A DNA stretch of 64,000 bases from Dinoroseobacter shibae DFL 12 = DSM 16493. Lineage in GTDB: Bacteria; Pseudomonadota; Alphaproteobacteria; Rhodobacterales; Rhodobacteraceae. The notes under the pieces were generated by a model, which worked only from the letters and a program-made list of their open reading frames with translations, searched no databases and was not told the origin of the DNA. Both the position numbers and the translations under genes were made by a program. The DNA lies in contig NC_009956.1 in assembly GCF_000018145.1 (NCBI RefSeq), positions 1 through 64,000 on the forward strand. Direction: 5' to 3'. Below are positions 54,666-62,249 of the stretch, piece by piece (position 1 is the stretch's first letter; each line of letters begins with the position of its first letter).

Positions 54666-55786
54666 GCAAGAAACGCCGCATGTTCGACATCGAGATGCCG
54701 CCCGAAGCCGACGCGGCCCCGCCGAAAACCTTCCCCGCGGGGAAGGTTTCACATGCTGAGACCACACCGCCCCGGCGCGGTCCCATGGCCGCGGCAATCA
54801 CCGAGACCTCGGATCACGCTCGCGACCGCGGCGCGCTGGAGGCGCAGATCCGGGCGGAAAACGACAAGCTCGCCCATGAATTCGTCCGCCTGAAGAAGGC
54901 CGGGCAGATCGTCGACCGCATCCCGCTGGACCAGATCGAAACCTACAAGCTGGCCCGCGACCGCCTGCCGGGGCTAGACCCGGAGCTTGACGAGCTGATC
55001 GCCTCGATCCGCGACCTGGGCCTGTCGAACCCGATCCGGGTCGAGCCGCGGGAGGATGGCCGCTACGAACTGATCCAGGGCTACCGCCGGGTGCAGGCCT
55101 ATCGCCGGCTGCTGGACGAGACCGGCGATGCCGAGACCTGGGGCGCGATCCCGGCGGGGATCGAGGCCCGCGGCGCGGCGCTGGAAGCGCTCTATCGCCG
55201 GATGGTGGACGAGAACATGGTGCGCAAGGACATCTCCTTTGCCGAGATGGCCCAGCTGGCCCTGAACTACGCCGCCGACCCGCATACCGCCGAGAACGAT
55301 CCCAACCGCGCGGTGGCGGAACTGTTCCAGTCGGCCAACTACTCCAAGCGCAGCTATATCCGTGCCTTCATCCGCGTGATGCGGGAGCTGGGCGAGGACC
55401 TGCAATTTCCCACCGAGATCCCGCGCGCGCTCGGCACGACCCTGGCCGCGCGCATGGACGAGATGGAGGGGATCCCCCACGCGATCCGCGAAGAGCTCAA
55501 GACCTGGGAGAACCGCTCCGTCGTCGAGGAGCTGGCCGTGCTGCGGCGTTTTGCGGGGGGCGAGATCCCCGAGGATGCACCGCGGCCCGCGCCCAAGCCC
55601 GCGGTCCCGGCAACCCCCGGCGGCACCAAGGCCAAGACCACCTTCCAGATGGAGCGCCCCCAGGGCCGGGCGAAATGCACCGCGGCCAACGGGCGGCTGG
55701 AGATCCGGTTGGAGAGGGATTTCTCGGCGCTGGAGCGGCGCAAGCTGGAGCAGGCCGTGCGCCTGTTTCTGGACCAGCTCGACTGA
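54662..55786 (+). CDS. parB: ParB partition protein, first module
   Basis: Centromere-binding protein of 374 residues. The ParB core includes IPLDQIETYKLARDRLPGLDPELDELIASIRDLGLSNPIRVEPREDGRYELIQGYRRVQAYRRL and VDENMVRKDISFAEMAQLAL, then a helix-turn-helix-like part (ELFQSANYSKRSYIRAFIRVMRELG). Near residues 20-31 the sequence KTFPAGKVS is coded by a copy of the long palindrome (54726-54749). A second copy directly follows the stop. Confidence 0.88.
   Translation: MSKKRRMFDIEMPPEADAAPPKTFPAGKVSHAETTPPRRGPMAAAITETSDHARDRGALEAQIRAENDKLAHEFVRLKKAGQIVDRIPLDQIETYKLARDRLPGLDPELDELIASIRDLGLSNPIRVEPREDGRYELIQGYRRVQAYRRLLDETGDAETWGAIPAGIEARGAALEALYRRMVDENMVRKDISFAEMAQLALNYAADPHTAENDPNRAVAELFQSANYSKRSYIRAFIRVMRELGEDLQFPTEIPRALGTTLAARMDEMEGIPHAIREELKTWENRSVVEELAVLRRFAGGEIPEDAPRPAPKPAVPATPGGTKAKTTFQMERPQGRAKCTAANGRLEIRLERDFSALERRKLEQAVRLFLDQLD
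54726..54749. repeat. Long palindrome, copy 1 (inside parB)
   Basis: Perfect 24-bp palindrome: AAACCTTCCCCG followed by its complement. It lies in frame in the 5' part of parB. Candidate ParB-binding site or mobile palindromic element. Confidence 0.9.
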
Positions 55787-55788
55787 AA

Positions 55789-55812
55789 AAACCTCCCCCG
55801 CGGGGAAGGTTT
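55789..55812. repeat. Long palindrome, copy 2 (after parB)
   Basis: Same 24-bp palindrome with one mismatch in the left arm (AAACCTCCCCCG). It starts 3 bp after the parB stop. It could double as a terminator. Confidence 0.88.
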
Positions 55813-55885
55813 CGGGGCGCAGGCGACCGAGGGAGGGCGGCCGCCCGCGCCGAACCGGGCCGGTCAGACAGGATCGGGAGAGGGA

Positions 55886-56080
55886 TCAGGCGGTATGCCG
55901 CGCCCCCCTTGGCCCGGCGAACAGCCAGATCAGGAAGCCGATCAGCGGCAGGATCAGCACCAGCAGGCACCAGATCACCTTGCGGCCGGTGGTGGCGTTG
56001 GACGAGATGATCGACACGAACGCCCAGATGTTGAGAACGAGGAGGATGAAGCCTCCGATGCCGGTGATTTCAATATCCAT
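55886..56080 (-). CDS. Small PLDc_N-type membrane protein
   Basis: Protein of 64 residues with two membrane helices (IGGFILLVLNIWAFVSIISS and KVIWCLLVLILPLIGFLIWLFAGPRG), the pattern of the PLDc_N (phospholipase D nuclease N-terminal) family found as short stand-alone membrane proteins. RBS AAAGGAGACCCCC. Last gene of the stress operon starting at 56588. Confidence 0.82.
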   Translation of the reverse strand: MDIEITGIGGFILLVLNIWAFVSIISSNATTGRKVIWCLLVLILPLIGFLIWLFAGPRGARHTA

Positions 56081-56107
56081 GGGGGTCTCCTTTGACAGGG
56101 TACAGGG

Positions 56108-56320
56108 TCAGGCGGGGCGCACTTCGGTGCAGCTCTTGAGCACCTGGTCGCCATCTTCCTGTTCGATCAGCAGGGCAGGGGTGTCGTCGCTGCCGTGGCG
56201 GGTGACCTCCGAGCCCTTGAGGGTCCTGGTCACCGTTTCGGTATAGATCTGGGTGATCTTGCCCTCGGCGGTGCCGTTGCCCCAATCCCAGGCGACCTGT
56301 TGTCCGGTTTGAAACGCCAT
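56108..56320 (-). CDS. DUF2945 protein
   Basis: Protein of 70 residues (MAFQTGQQVAWDWGNGTAEG, then KITQIYTETVTRTLKGSEVTR and ALLIEQEDGDQVLKSCTEV). It matches DUF2945, small SH3-like proteins often called hypervirulence-associated. Seven bases separate it from the upstream gene. Confidence 0.82.
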   Translation of the reverse strand: MAFQTGQQVAWDWGNGTAEGKITQIYTETVTRTLKGSEVTRHGSDDTPALLIEQEDGDQVLKSCTEVRPA

Positions 56321-56327
56321 GTTGTCC

Positions 56328-56588
56328 TCACTGGTTGCGCAGAGCGTCGATGAGGTCCGCCTTGCTCATGTCGGACCGGCCCTGGATGTCGAGTTCCTTT
56401 GCGCGGTCGTAGAGCTCCGATTTGGTCCACTCTTCATAGGGTGGGGCGGACCCGCCTTTGGACGCGGGGTTTTGGGTGTCGGAGGCCTGTGCATTGGCGA
56501 TCCGGGCGGCCTTCGCCTTGGAGGCACCGTCGTCGCGCAGGGCCTCGTAGGTGTCGTCATCCTTGATCTGGGGGCCGTGGTCGCCCAT
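56328..56588 (-). CDS. Small Rho_N/DUF7218-type protein
   Basis: Protein of 86 residues. Residues 1-50 (MGDHGPQIKDDDTYEALRDDGASKAKAARIAN) match small stress proteins of this kind; the C-terminus (EEWTKSELYDRAKELDIQGRSDMSKADLIDALRNQ) is a Rho N-terminal/SAP-like nucleic-acid-binding helix pair. First gene of the three-gene operon behind an EcfG-type promoter. Confidence 0.82.
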   Translation of the reverse strand: MGDHGPQIKDDDTYEALRDDGASKAKAARIANAQASDTQNPASKGGSAPPYEEWTKSELYDRAKELDIQGRSDMSKADLIDALRNQ

Positions 56589-56622
56589 GGCATGTCCTCC
56601 GCAGCTTGCATGTCGCGGGTGT

Positions 56623-56647
56623 AACGCGTGGGTGGCGGCAAGGTTCC
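56623..56647 (-). promoter_or_regulatory. EcfG-type promoter of small stress operon
   Basis: Minus strand GGAAC (56647-56643), 16-bp spacer, CGTT (56626-56623), 35 bp before the ATG of the first gene. Full match. Confidence 0.85.
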
Positions 56648-56651
56648 CGGC

Positions 56652-56866
56652 TCAGGCGTCTTTCAGGGCCTTGGCGGCGGTCTCCAGCGCCTCGGGCGTG
56701 CCGGCGAGCAGCAGGCAATCGCCCGGACAAAGCTCTGTCTCGGGATCGGCTAGGGCTTCGACCCCGTCGCGGATCCGGGCCACGGGGCGGGTGTCGTCAG
56801 GCAGGTCCAGCCCGGAAACCTTCCCCGCGGGGAAGGTTTCGGGCAGGGTCACTCGGCTGGGGACTG
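56652..56866 (-). pseudogene. Remnant of a TrkA_C/RCK-like protein
   Basis: The minus strand codes a C-terminal piece: LPDDTRPVARIRDGVEALADPETELCPGDCLLLAGTPEALETAAKALKDA, the TrkA-C domain pattern of ion transport proteins. Upstream the homology stops at about 56866, where different sequence begins, so the gene has lost its 5' part. The palindrome copy 3 is read through as ETFPAGKVSG. Confidence 0.6.
56815..56840. repeat. Long palindrome, copy 3 (in gene remnant)
   Basis: Perfect 26-bp version of the palindrome (GAAACCTTCCCCG and its complement). It lies inside the TrkA_C-like remnant, in frame. Confidence 0.9.
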
Positions 56867-57075
56867 TTGCATTAATCGGGTGAGTACACACCGGATCTTT
56901 TCGAAAGCCTGCCATAGCTCGTTGCCGGATCACACAGAGCGATTCTGACCAAAACACTTAGCTCGATGTTCAAACCACGACCCTCTGGCGGCATCGATGA
57001 ACGCAAGCATTGGCGGCGGCGATCCTCTCTCAATGAATCGAGAAGGTCCCTGTCGCTGGATCTGATCACAACGGT
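56862..57075. other. Scarred stretch, possible insertion-sequence end
   Basis: About 210 bp with no recognised gene. At the junction with the TrkA_C-like remnant the sequence GGGGACTGTTGCATTAAT resembles the terminal repeats of IS5/IS6-type elements. Only one end is seen and no transposase is recognised, so a deletion scar is the most that can be said. Confidence 0.35.
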
Positions 57076-58143
57076 CTAATCCTTGATCCGCCACATCCTG
57101 AATCGTCCTTGTTGCGTCACTTCTCGGATCAGGCCTCGCTCTTCCATCCATGCGAGGTTCCTTTGAACAGCCGCGCGACTTGCGCCTGTTAGGGCCTCCG
57201 CCATCGGGGCCGACACCAAAGGCCACTCTGTCAACACAGACCGAAGAGCAGCCGGAGTTCTGCCCGAAAGCTGAGACATGGCTCCTTCCGCCCGAACACT
57301 CCATGTTTGGGTACCATCTAGATGGCGCATCGCCGTCAGAATTGCGCTGTTCATCCCATCCAGCCAGCGGGCCAAACGTTCGGGTGGCAAGCCCGAAACA
57401 CGCAGCCCCCCTGCCCCGCCCATGGCGAGCGGTGCGAAGACGGCGCCGCTTCCGTCTCTGGCCGCGATCCTGGACGCCGTGACGGCGGCTTCGATCTGGT
57501 CGCCCTGCCCACCGAGACCCGCCAGACTCCAGAGATGAAAGCCCATGCAAGCCCGCGTGATCGGGTGGAGCTCGCCCGCAGCCGCCATGACGTCCAGCCA
57601 TCCAACCGCGCGATCTTTGAAGCGTTCCGCGCTGTCTTCAATGTTCTCGGGATCGCGGCGATCCAGGAAGGCGGCCAAGTCAGCCTTCGGTCCGGGACCG
57701 CCTGTCAAGCGCCGAACAGCCCATCCAACGCGTGCCAGCGCATCCGGGTCATCCTGTGCACCCGACAGCCGCATCGATATCCAGAGCGCCAGACGATCAG
57801 AACTCACCCGGTCCCCTGCGAACCAGCTAAGATCCGCCGCCTCGATAAGAGCGAGGCGGTGCCGCCAGCCTTCAGGACCGCGCAGTAGCCGGTCATCCAG
57901 AGCACCCAGGCGTCCAGCGACCCGTGCCAGTCGCGCAGCGTGAATGCCTTCTGCCTTTGCCCAGTCATCTACGACAGCAGTGTCTGGCGGTTCCGCCCGT
58001 GGCCCGGGAGGCAAATCATCCGGTTCTTCCTCGAGTGGCCCAGGCAGAAACCAGAGATCGTCTTCGTGAGCCTCTTCATCCTCCTCGATGGTGTTGAGGG
58101 GGTCATCGAAATCATCAGTCAAAGTAGAGGCTTGCATATTCAT
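57076..58143 (-). CDS. DUF1612-like helix-turn-helix protein
   Basis: Protein of 355 residues. An acidic N-terminus (DDFDDPLNTIEEDEEAHEDD) precedes a DUF1612-like core ([44 protein letters not shown]). The C-terminal helix-turn-helix (WPLVSAPMAEALTGASRAAVQRNLAWMEERGLIREVTQQGRFRMWRI) is typical of the associated HTH_13-like domain. Such proteins are frequent on rhizobial and roseobacter plasmids; the role is unknown. An inverted repeat covers its start codon. Confidence 0.65.
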   Translation of the reverse strand: MNMQASTLTDDFDDPLNTIEEDEEAHEDDLWFLPGPLEEEPDDLPPGPRAEPPDTAVVDDWAKAEGIHAARLARVAGRLGALDDRLLRGPEGWRHRLALIEAADLSWFAGDRVSSDRLALWISMRLSGAQDDPDALARVGWAVRRLTGGPGPKADLAAFLDRRDPENIEDSAERFKDRAVGWLDVMAAAGELHPITRACMGFHLWSLAGLGGQGDQIEAAVTASRIAARDGSGAVFAPLAMGGAGGLRVSGLPPERLARWLDGMNSAILTAMRHLDGTQTWSVRAEGAMSQLSGRTPAALRSVLTEWPLVSAPMAEALTGASRAAVQRNLAWMEERGLIREVTQQGRFRMWRIKD

Positions 58144-58151
58144 ATATGCAA
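58132..58151. promoter_or_regulatory. Inverted repeat over the start of the DUF1612-like gene
   Basis: TTGCATAT-TCAT-ATATGCAA, perfect 8-bp arms around 4 bp, spanning the ATG at 58143-58141. Position suggests an autoregulatory operator of the helix-turn-helix protein. Confidence 0.55.
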
Positions 58152-58310
58152 AATACTGAAGTTTTGCACATTACCCAAGTGATTTTGTGGCGGTTGCCGT
58201 CGCTCTTTATATAGTACGCGCGCGCGACTGCCGGTGAAGCCTCTCAGACCGCGCTCAGCGCAAGGAAACCAAGGAATTTTGGATGAGCACGATCAGAGAG
58301 CGCCTGCTTG

Positions 58311-58326
58311 CATTTGTTTACAAATG
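58311..58326. repeat. Inverted repeat before the recombinase gene
   Basis: CATTTG-TTTA-CAAATG, perfect 6-bp arms, 44 bp before the recombinase start in an A/T-rich stretch. It could be part of a res site or operator. The gap 58144-58369 holds no gene otherwise. Confidence 0.4.
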
Positions 58327-58369
58327 GTCGTTTATTATTGATATCTTAAATTGCAAACGGCCCGATTTC

Positions 58370-59263
58370 ATGTCCCTGATAGGCTATGCCCGTGTTTCCA
58401 CAGAGGATCAGACCCCCCTGCCCCAGTCGGAGGCCCTTCAATCTGCGGGATGTTCCGAGATTTTCGAAGAACACGCCTCAGGCGGCAATCGCGCGCGGCC
58501 GGTGCTTGCGCGGGTCTTGGAGCGCATTAGCAAGGGCGACACTCTGGTTGTCGTTCGGATCGACCGGCTTGCACGGTCCTTGTCGCACTTGCTGGAGGTG
58601 ATCGAGCGGTTGGAAGCCAAGGGAGCTTTTTTCCGCTCCCTGCAGGATCCAATCGACACCGCATCGCCGCAGGGCAAGTTCACGCTGCAGGTTCTGGGCG
58701 CCGCGGCCGAGTTCGAACGTGCCCTGATCCGAGAGCGCACCAAGGCCGGGCTTGCCTCGGCACGCGCCAAGGGTCGCGTTGGTGGCAATCCTGGGCTTCG
58801 CAACAAAGACCCCGCTGCGCTGCGCAAGGTGCGGCTGGCGCGACAGGATGGCTATATGGAGCGACTGAACGAGACCGCGCAGGATTGGGTGCCCCATGTG
58901 CGCCGCCTGCGCCCCGATATGGCTTGGGAAGACGTGCTGCGGATCATTAATGGCCCCCTGCCCCACGGCCGCCATTGGACGCAAAGCCGCCTGCTCCGCG
59001 CCGTGAAAGCCTACGTCCGGGACGGGTTCCTGCCCGCTGAAGTGCTTGGGCGCGCTGGACGCCGCGAAACTGACGACCGCCTGCCTGCGATTGTCGCTGC
59101 AATAAAAGGTGCTGACCCCGAAATCACATTGCAAGCGATTTGCGACCGGCTGGAAGCTATGCGCGAACGCACCCCCCGAGGTCGCACGAGCTGGCAGCCG
59201 TCGTCGGTCAAGATGTTACTCGAACGAGCAGAGCGATTGGAGTTGTTTGACCAAGGTACCTAA
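58370..59263 (+). CDS. Serine recombinase (resolvase family)
   Basis: Recombinase of 297 residues. The catalytic Ser10 lies in IGYARVSTEDQ; LVVVRIDRLARSLSHLLEVIERL and GKFTLQVLGAAAEFERALIRERTKAGLASARAKG complete the resolvase domain. A C-terminal extension of about 110 residues replaces the short HTH of Tn3-type resolvases. ATG 58370 is chosen because the family starts with this MSLIGYARVS-type segment. It may resolve plasmid multimers or belong to a lost mobile element; it lies between the two partition modules. Confidence 0.88.
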   Translation: MSLIGYARVSTEDQTPLPQSEALQSAGCSEIFEEHASGGNRARPVLARVLERISKGDTLVVVRIDRLARSLSHLLEVIERLEAKGAFFRSLQDPIDTASPQGKFTLQVLGAAAEFERALIRERTKAGLASARAKGRVGGNPGLRNKDPAALRKVRLARQDGYMERLNETAQDWVPHVRRLRPDMAWEDVLRIINGPLPHGRHWTQSRLLRAVKAYVRDGFLPAEVLGRAGRRETDDRLPAIVAAIKGADPEITLQAICDRLEAMRERTPRGRTSWQPSSVKMLLERAERLELFDQGT

Positions 59264-59294
59264 CCGCGAAGCTCACCACCCCCTGCAATACCCT

Positions 59295-59310
59295 GCGGGC
59301 ATGCGCCCGC
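59295..59310. terminator. Hairpin between convergent recombinase and repA
   Basis: GCGGGC-ATGC-GCCCGC, a perfect 6-bp stem directly after the repA stop, between convergent genes. No T-tract. Confidence 0.4.
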
Positions 59311-60357
59311 CTACCCTTCCGCCCCTATGCGCGCCCGCACGAAGCCCAGGAACGCCTTGTCGGCGCTGCGCAGGCGCGGACGGCCCGATCCGGCCCAGTA
59401 CGCGCGCCAGTCCGCCTCCAGCCCGTAGACATCCCAGCCGGGTGCCAGCGCCCGGGCCTCCTCCAGGGTCTCGGCCCGCAGGGGCGGCAGGGCCGCACCC
59501 AACCCGGGGCCCGCGTCCTCCACCAGCCCGCCGCGCAAGGCAAACGCGATCTTGTCGCCCGGCACCTCGACCATCTCGTAATCGGGCAGATGATCGGCGG
59601 CGATCATGTCGCGCAGCATCTTGCGAAACACCCGGCGCGGGGAGGCCGAGCCCGACTTCTTCAAGAGCAGGTCCACCGACACCACCCAGCGCGCCTGCCG
59701 GCCACAATGCTTGCGCGCCAACTCGTAGATCCGCCGCTCCAGGGGCTTGCGCAGCCGGAAGTAATCCCGGCTCAGCGTCAGCACCGATTTGCTGACCACC
59801 GCATTGAAGAGCCATTCCGACAGCGTCACGCTCACGCTCACCATCCGCCCGCCGCGCGCCTTGCGCACGATCTCCCAGCTCTCGATCAGCCCGAAGCCGC
59901 GCGTCACCTCCTGCCCTCCGGTGGTCAGGTTGGTGGTGATCCGCGTGCCTGCCAGCCGCTCGAACGCCTCGCGCAGCCGCCGATACGCGTCTCCGGATGT
60001 CTCGCGGTTCGTCGCCACCAGCAAATCATGGGCCTTGATCTGGAGCGTCCGGCTCACCGCGCGCCCCGCGTTCAGCGCCGCCATCAGCTGGCTGATGCAG
60101 AAGATCAGGATGTCCTTGTCGTGGATCGTGGCCAGCCCCTTGACGCTCGGGGTCACCTCGATCTCCACCCCGTTATGGGCATAGGACAGCACCCGCCTGT
60201 CCGGCCGGGTAGCGAGGCTGAACACCGGGTGCTCCATGGTCGCGAGATCATCCTTGGGGATCGCGTCGAAGATATCGCAGACGAAGAAATCCGCCTGACG
60301 ATACCGATCCGGCGCAAGCCCGCGCCCGGCGTTGGAGATACTCAGATCCGATGTCAC
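59311..60357 (-). CDS. repA: Plasmid replication initiator RepA (RPA family)
   Basis: Replication initiator of 348 residues. The family pattern is clear: QADFFVCDIFDAIPKDDLATMEHPVFSLATRPDRRVLSYAHNG, IHDKDILIFCISQLMAA and LSRDYFRLRKPLERRIYELARKHCG. It should bind the iterons at 60431-60491 just upstream and open the origin. Divergent from parA across the origin region. Confidence 0.92.
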   Translation of the reverse strand: MTSDLSISNAGRGLAPDRYRQADFFVCDIFDAIPKDDLATMEHPVFSLATRPDRRVLSYAHNGVEIEVTPSVKGLATIHDKDILIFCISQLMAALNAGRAVSRTLQIKAHDLLVATNRETSGDAYRRLREAFERLAGTRITTNLTTGGQEVTRGFGLIESWEIVRKARGGRMVSVSVTLSEWLFNAVVSKSVLTLSRDYFRLRKPLERRIYELARKHCGRQARWVVSVDLLLKKSGSASPRRVFRKMLRDMIAADHLPDYEMVEVPGDKIAFALRGGLVEDAGPGLGAALPPLRAETLEEARALAPGWDVYGLEADWRAYWAGSGRPRLRSADKAFLGFVRARIGAEG

Positions 60358-60735
60358 TGCCCGACTCAGATTTATCGTGGTTTTAGTGACACCACGCTAG
60401 GGTTATCCACAGCGCCCGGCAACCGCCTGCATCGGGGGTTCGGAGTCGCGCGAGCGTGGGATCGGAATCGCTTTATCGAGGGTTCGGAGTCACCTGCGTC
60501 GAAAAAACCACCATAACCCACTGTTCCAAAGGGAGTTCTCAAACCGGCCGGATCGCTTAACACATATATAACACGACTCTAACAGGGCTGTTTTTTTCCA
60601 GCACCCTCTCCCCAGACCCCAGAAACAGGGCCAAACCTGCGGAAATTGCTGAGAAAACCGCAGTGGTGATGTGGTTTTCCTTTCATGTGCGGTGTTTTTG
60701 CGTATATTTACCAAAACAGCGAACATGAGGCCGTC
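60358..60735. other. Probable replication origin (oriV)
   Basis: This 378-bp gap between repA (-) and parA (+) carries a perfect DnaA box, TTATCCACA (60403-60411), followed by three iterons at 22-bp steps: 60431-60447, 60453-60469 and 60475-60491. The outer two share ATCG(G/A)GGGTTCGGAGTC; the middle one matches at 13 of 17 bases. An A/T-rich stretch (about 60555-60600, including ACACATATATAACAC) follows, suited to strand opening. Confidence 0.8.
60431..60491 (+). repeat. Three iterons at 22-bp period
   Basis: Direct repeats of 17 bp, starts at 60431, 60453 and 60475. The outer copies differ by one base. Likely RepA binding sites. Confidence 0.8.
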
Positions 60736-62127
60736 ATGGCACGGGATCCGGCAGAGCAGCAGCCCCCCTATTTCAACATCGACCCGGACGCGGCTCTGGC
60801 CGAACTGGGGCCGCCCACGGACAGCGCGGGCTTTGCCGCCATCGCCGAGGCCTGCGCACGCGGCCGCACGGACCTCGCCTCAAGGGGGCTGAACGAAGCG
60901 GGGCGCAAGGAGCTGCGCCTTTTCTCCACATGGGAGATCACCCGCTACCTGATCCCCGTCGCCCAGGCCCATTTCCGACGCGTGCTGAAACAGAACCCCG
61001 ACCTGCCCCAGGGCCGCAGCGAAACAACCGGCGGCGCCAAATGGTTCACCCTCGACGAGGTGCTGACCTTGCGCGCGCATTTCGCCGCCGGGGGATCGAA
61101 GGCCAAAGAATACCGCCCCTACCGCCCCGAGGGGCTGCCCGCCAAGCTTGTCGCCGTGGCCAATTTCAAGGGCGGGGTGGGCAAGACCTCCACCGCCGCG
61201 CATCTGGCGATGTCCGCCGCGCTGGACGGCTACAAGGTGCTGGTGCTCGATCTCGACAGCCAGGGCTCCATGACCTCAATCTTCGGCGGCCAGGTCGCCG
61301 ATGAATGGGCCACGGTCTTTCCGCTGCTGGCGCGCCACTACGCCCGGCACCTGCGGGGCGAGAACCAGCGCCGCATGGACAGGGGCGAGCCGCCCATCCC
61401 CTTTGACGACACCCTGTCGGAGGCCCTCGATGTCACGGCGCAGAGCCTGATCCAGCCCACCCATTGGCCCAATATCGACCTGATCGGTGCGCAGCTGAAC
61501 CTCTACTGGGCCGAGTTCCAGATCCCCGTCTGGCGGATGCAGGCGCGGACCTGGAAGCTCTGGGATGCGCTCACCGAAAGCCTGGAGGCGGACGGCATCC
61601 TCGACGCCTATGACCTGGTGTTCATCGACACGCCCCCGGCCCTTGGCTACCTGACGATCAACGGGCTTGCGGCCTCGGATATCCTTCTGGTGCCCATGGG
61701 GGCCTCGTTCCTGGAATTCGACAGCACGGGGCGGTTCTTCGACATGCTCCATTCCACCTTCCACTCCATCGAGGAAGGCGAGAACATGGCCGCCCGCGCC
61801 CTCGGCCGGGACGAGCTGGCGTTCGAATGGGACGCGGTCCGCGCGGTCGTCACCCGCTATGACGGCGCCCAGCAGGCGGAGCTTGCCGGGCTGATGCAGG
61901 CCTATCTCGGTCGCACCCTCAGCCCCCACCGGCAGGATTTCACCGCCCTGATCGGTCAGGCAGGCGAGCAGGTTTCGGGCATCTACGAGGCCGATTACCG
62001 CGACTTCAACCGCGAGACCTATGTCCGCGGGCGCGAGACCTTCGATGCGACCTATGCCGCGTTCAAGCGGCTGCTCATGGGCGTCTGGCGGCGCGAGGAA
62101 CTGGCCGCGCGGGAGCGGGCGGCGTGA
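60736..62127 (+). CDS. parA: ParA partition ATPase, second module
   Basis: ATPase of 463 residues. The N-terminal 150 residues include a helix-turn-helix-like region (LFSTWEITRYLIPVAQAHFRRVLKQNP and WFTLDEVLTLRAHFAAG) used to autoregulate. Walker A is VAVANFKGGVGKTSTAAHLAMSAALDGYKVLVLDLDSQGSMT; Walker B LVFIDTPPALGYLTINGLAASDILLVPMGASFLEFDSTGRFF. ATG 60736 is preceded by GAGG; an in-frame ATG at 60685 is possible. Confidence 0.94.
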   Translation: MARDPAEQQPPYFNIDPDAALAELGPPTDSAGFAAIAEACARGRTDLASRGLNEAGRKELRLFSTWEITRYLIPVAQAHFRRVLKQNPDLPQGRSETTGGAKWFTLDEVLTLRAHFAAGGSKAKEYRPYRPEGLPAKLVAVANFKGGVGKTSTAAHLAMSAALDGYKVLVLDLDSQGSMTSIFGGQVADEWATVFPLLARHYARHLRGENQRRMDRGEPPIPFDDTLSEALDVTAQSLIQPTHWPNIDLIGAQLNLYWAEFQIPVWRMQARTWKLWDALTESLEADGILDAYDLVFIDTPPALGYLTINGLAASDILLVPMGASFLEFDSTGRFFDMLHSTFHSIEEGENMAARALGRDELAFEWDAVRAVVTRYDGAQQAELAGLMQAYLGRTLSPHRQDFTALIGQAGEQVSGIYEADYRDFNRETYVRGRETFDATYAAFKRLLMGVWRREELAARERAA

Positions 62128-62133
62128 CCGCGA

Positions 62134-62161
62134 CAGGCTCTAAACGGCGGTTTAGAGCCTG
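62134..62161. repeat. Perfect hairpin between parA and parB
   Basis: CAGGCTCTAAAC-GGCG-GTTTAGAGCCTG: 12-bp arms and a 4-nt loop, starting 6 bp after the parA stop. Candidate parS or a translational/transcriptional attenuator that sets the ParA:ParB ratio. Confidence 0.75.
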
Positions 62162-62249
62162 GTGGGCGTGTGCAACGCGCGCTGGCCTTACCCGATTTCA
62201 AGACAGATCTGCGAGGCCCTGAGGCCAATATTCCTCACGGAGAGACATC

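Noticed and set aside
60490-60726. Short minus-strand frame in the origin region
   Set aside because: It covers the iterons and A/T-rich stretch, has no domain, and fits the expected non-coding origin.
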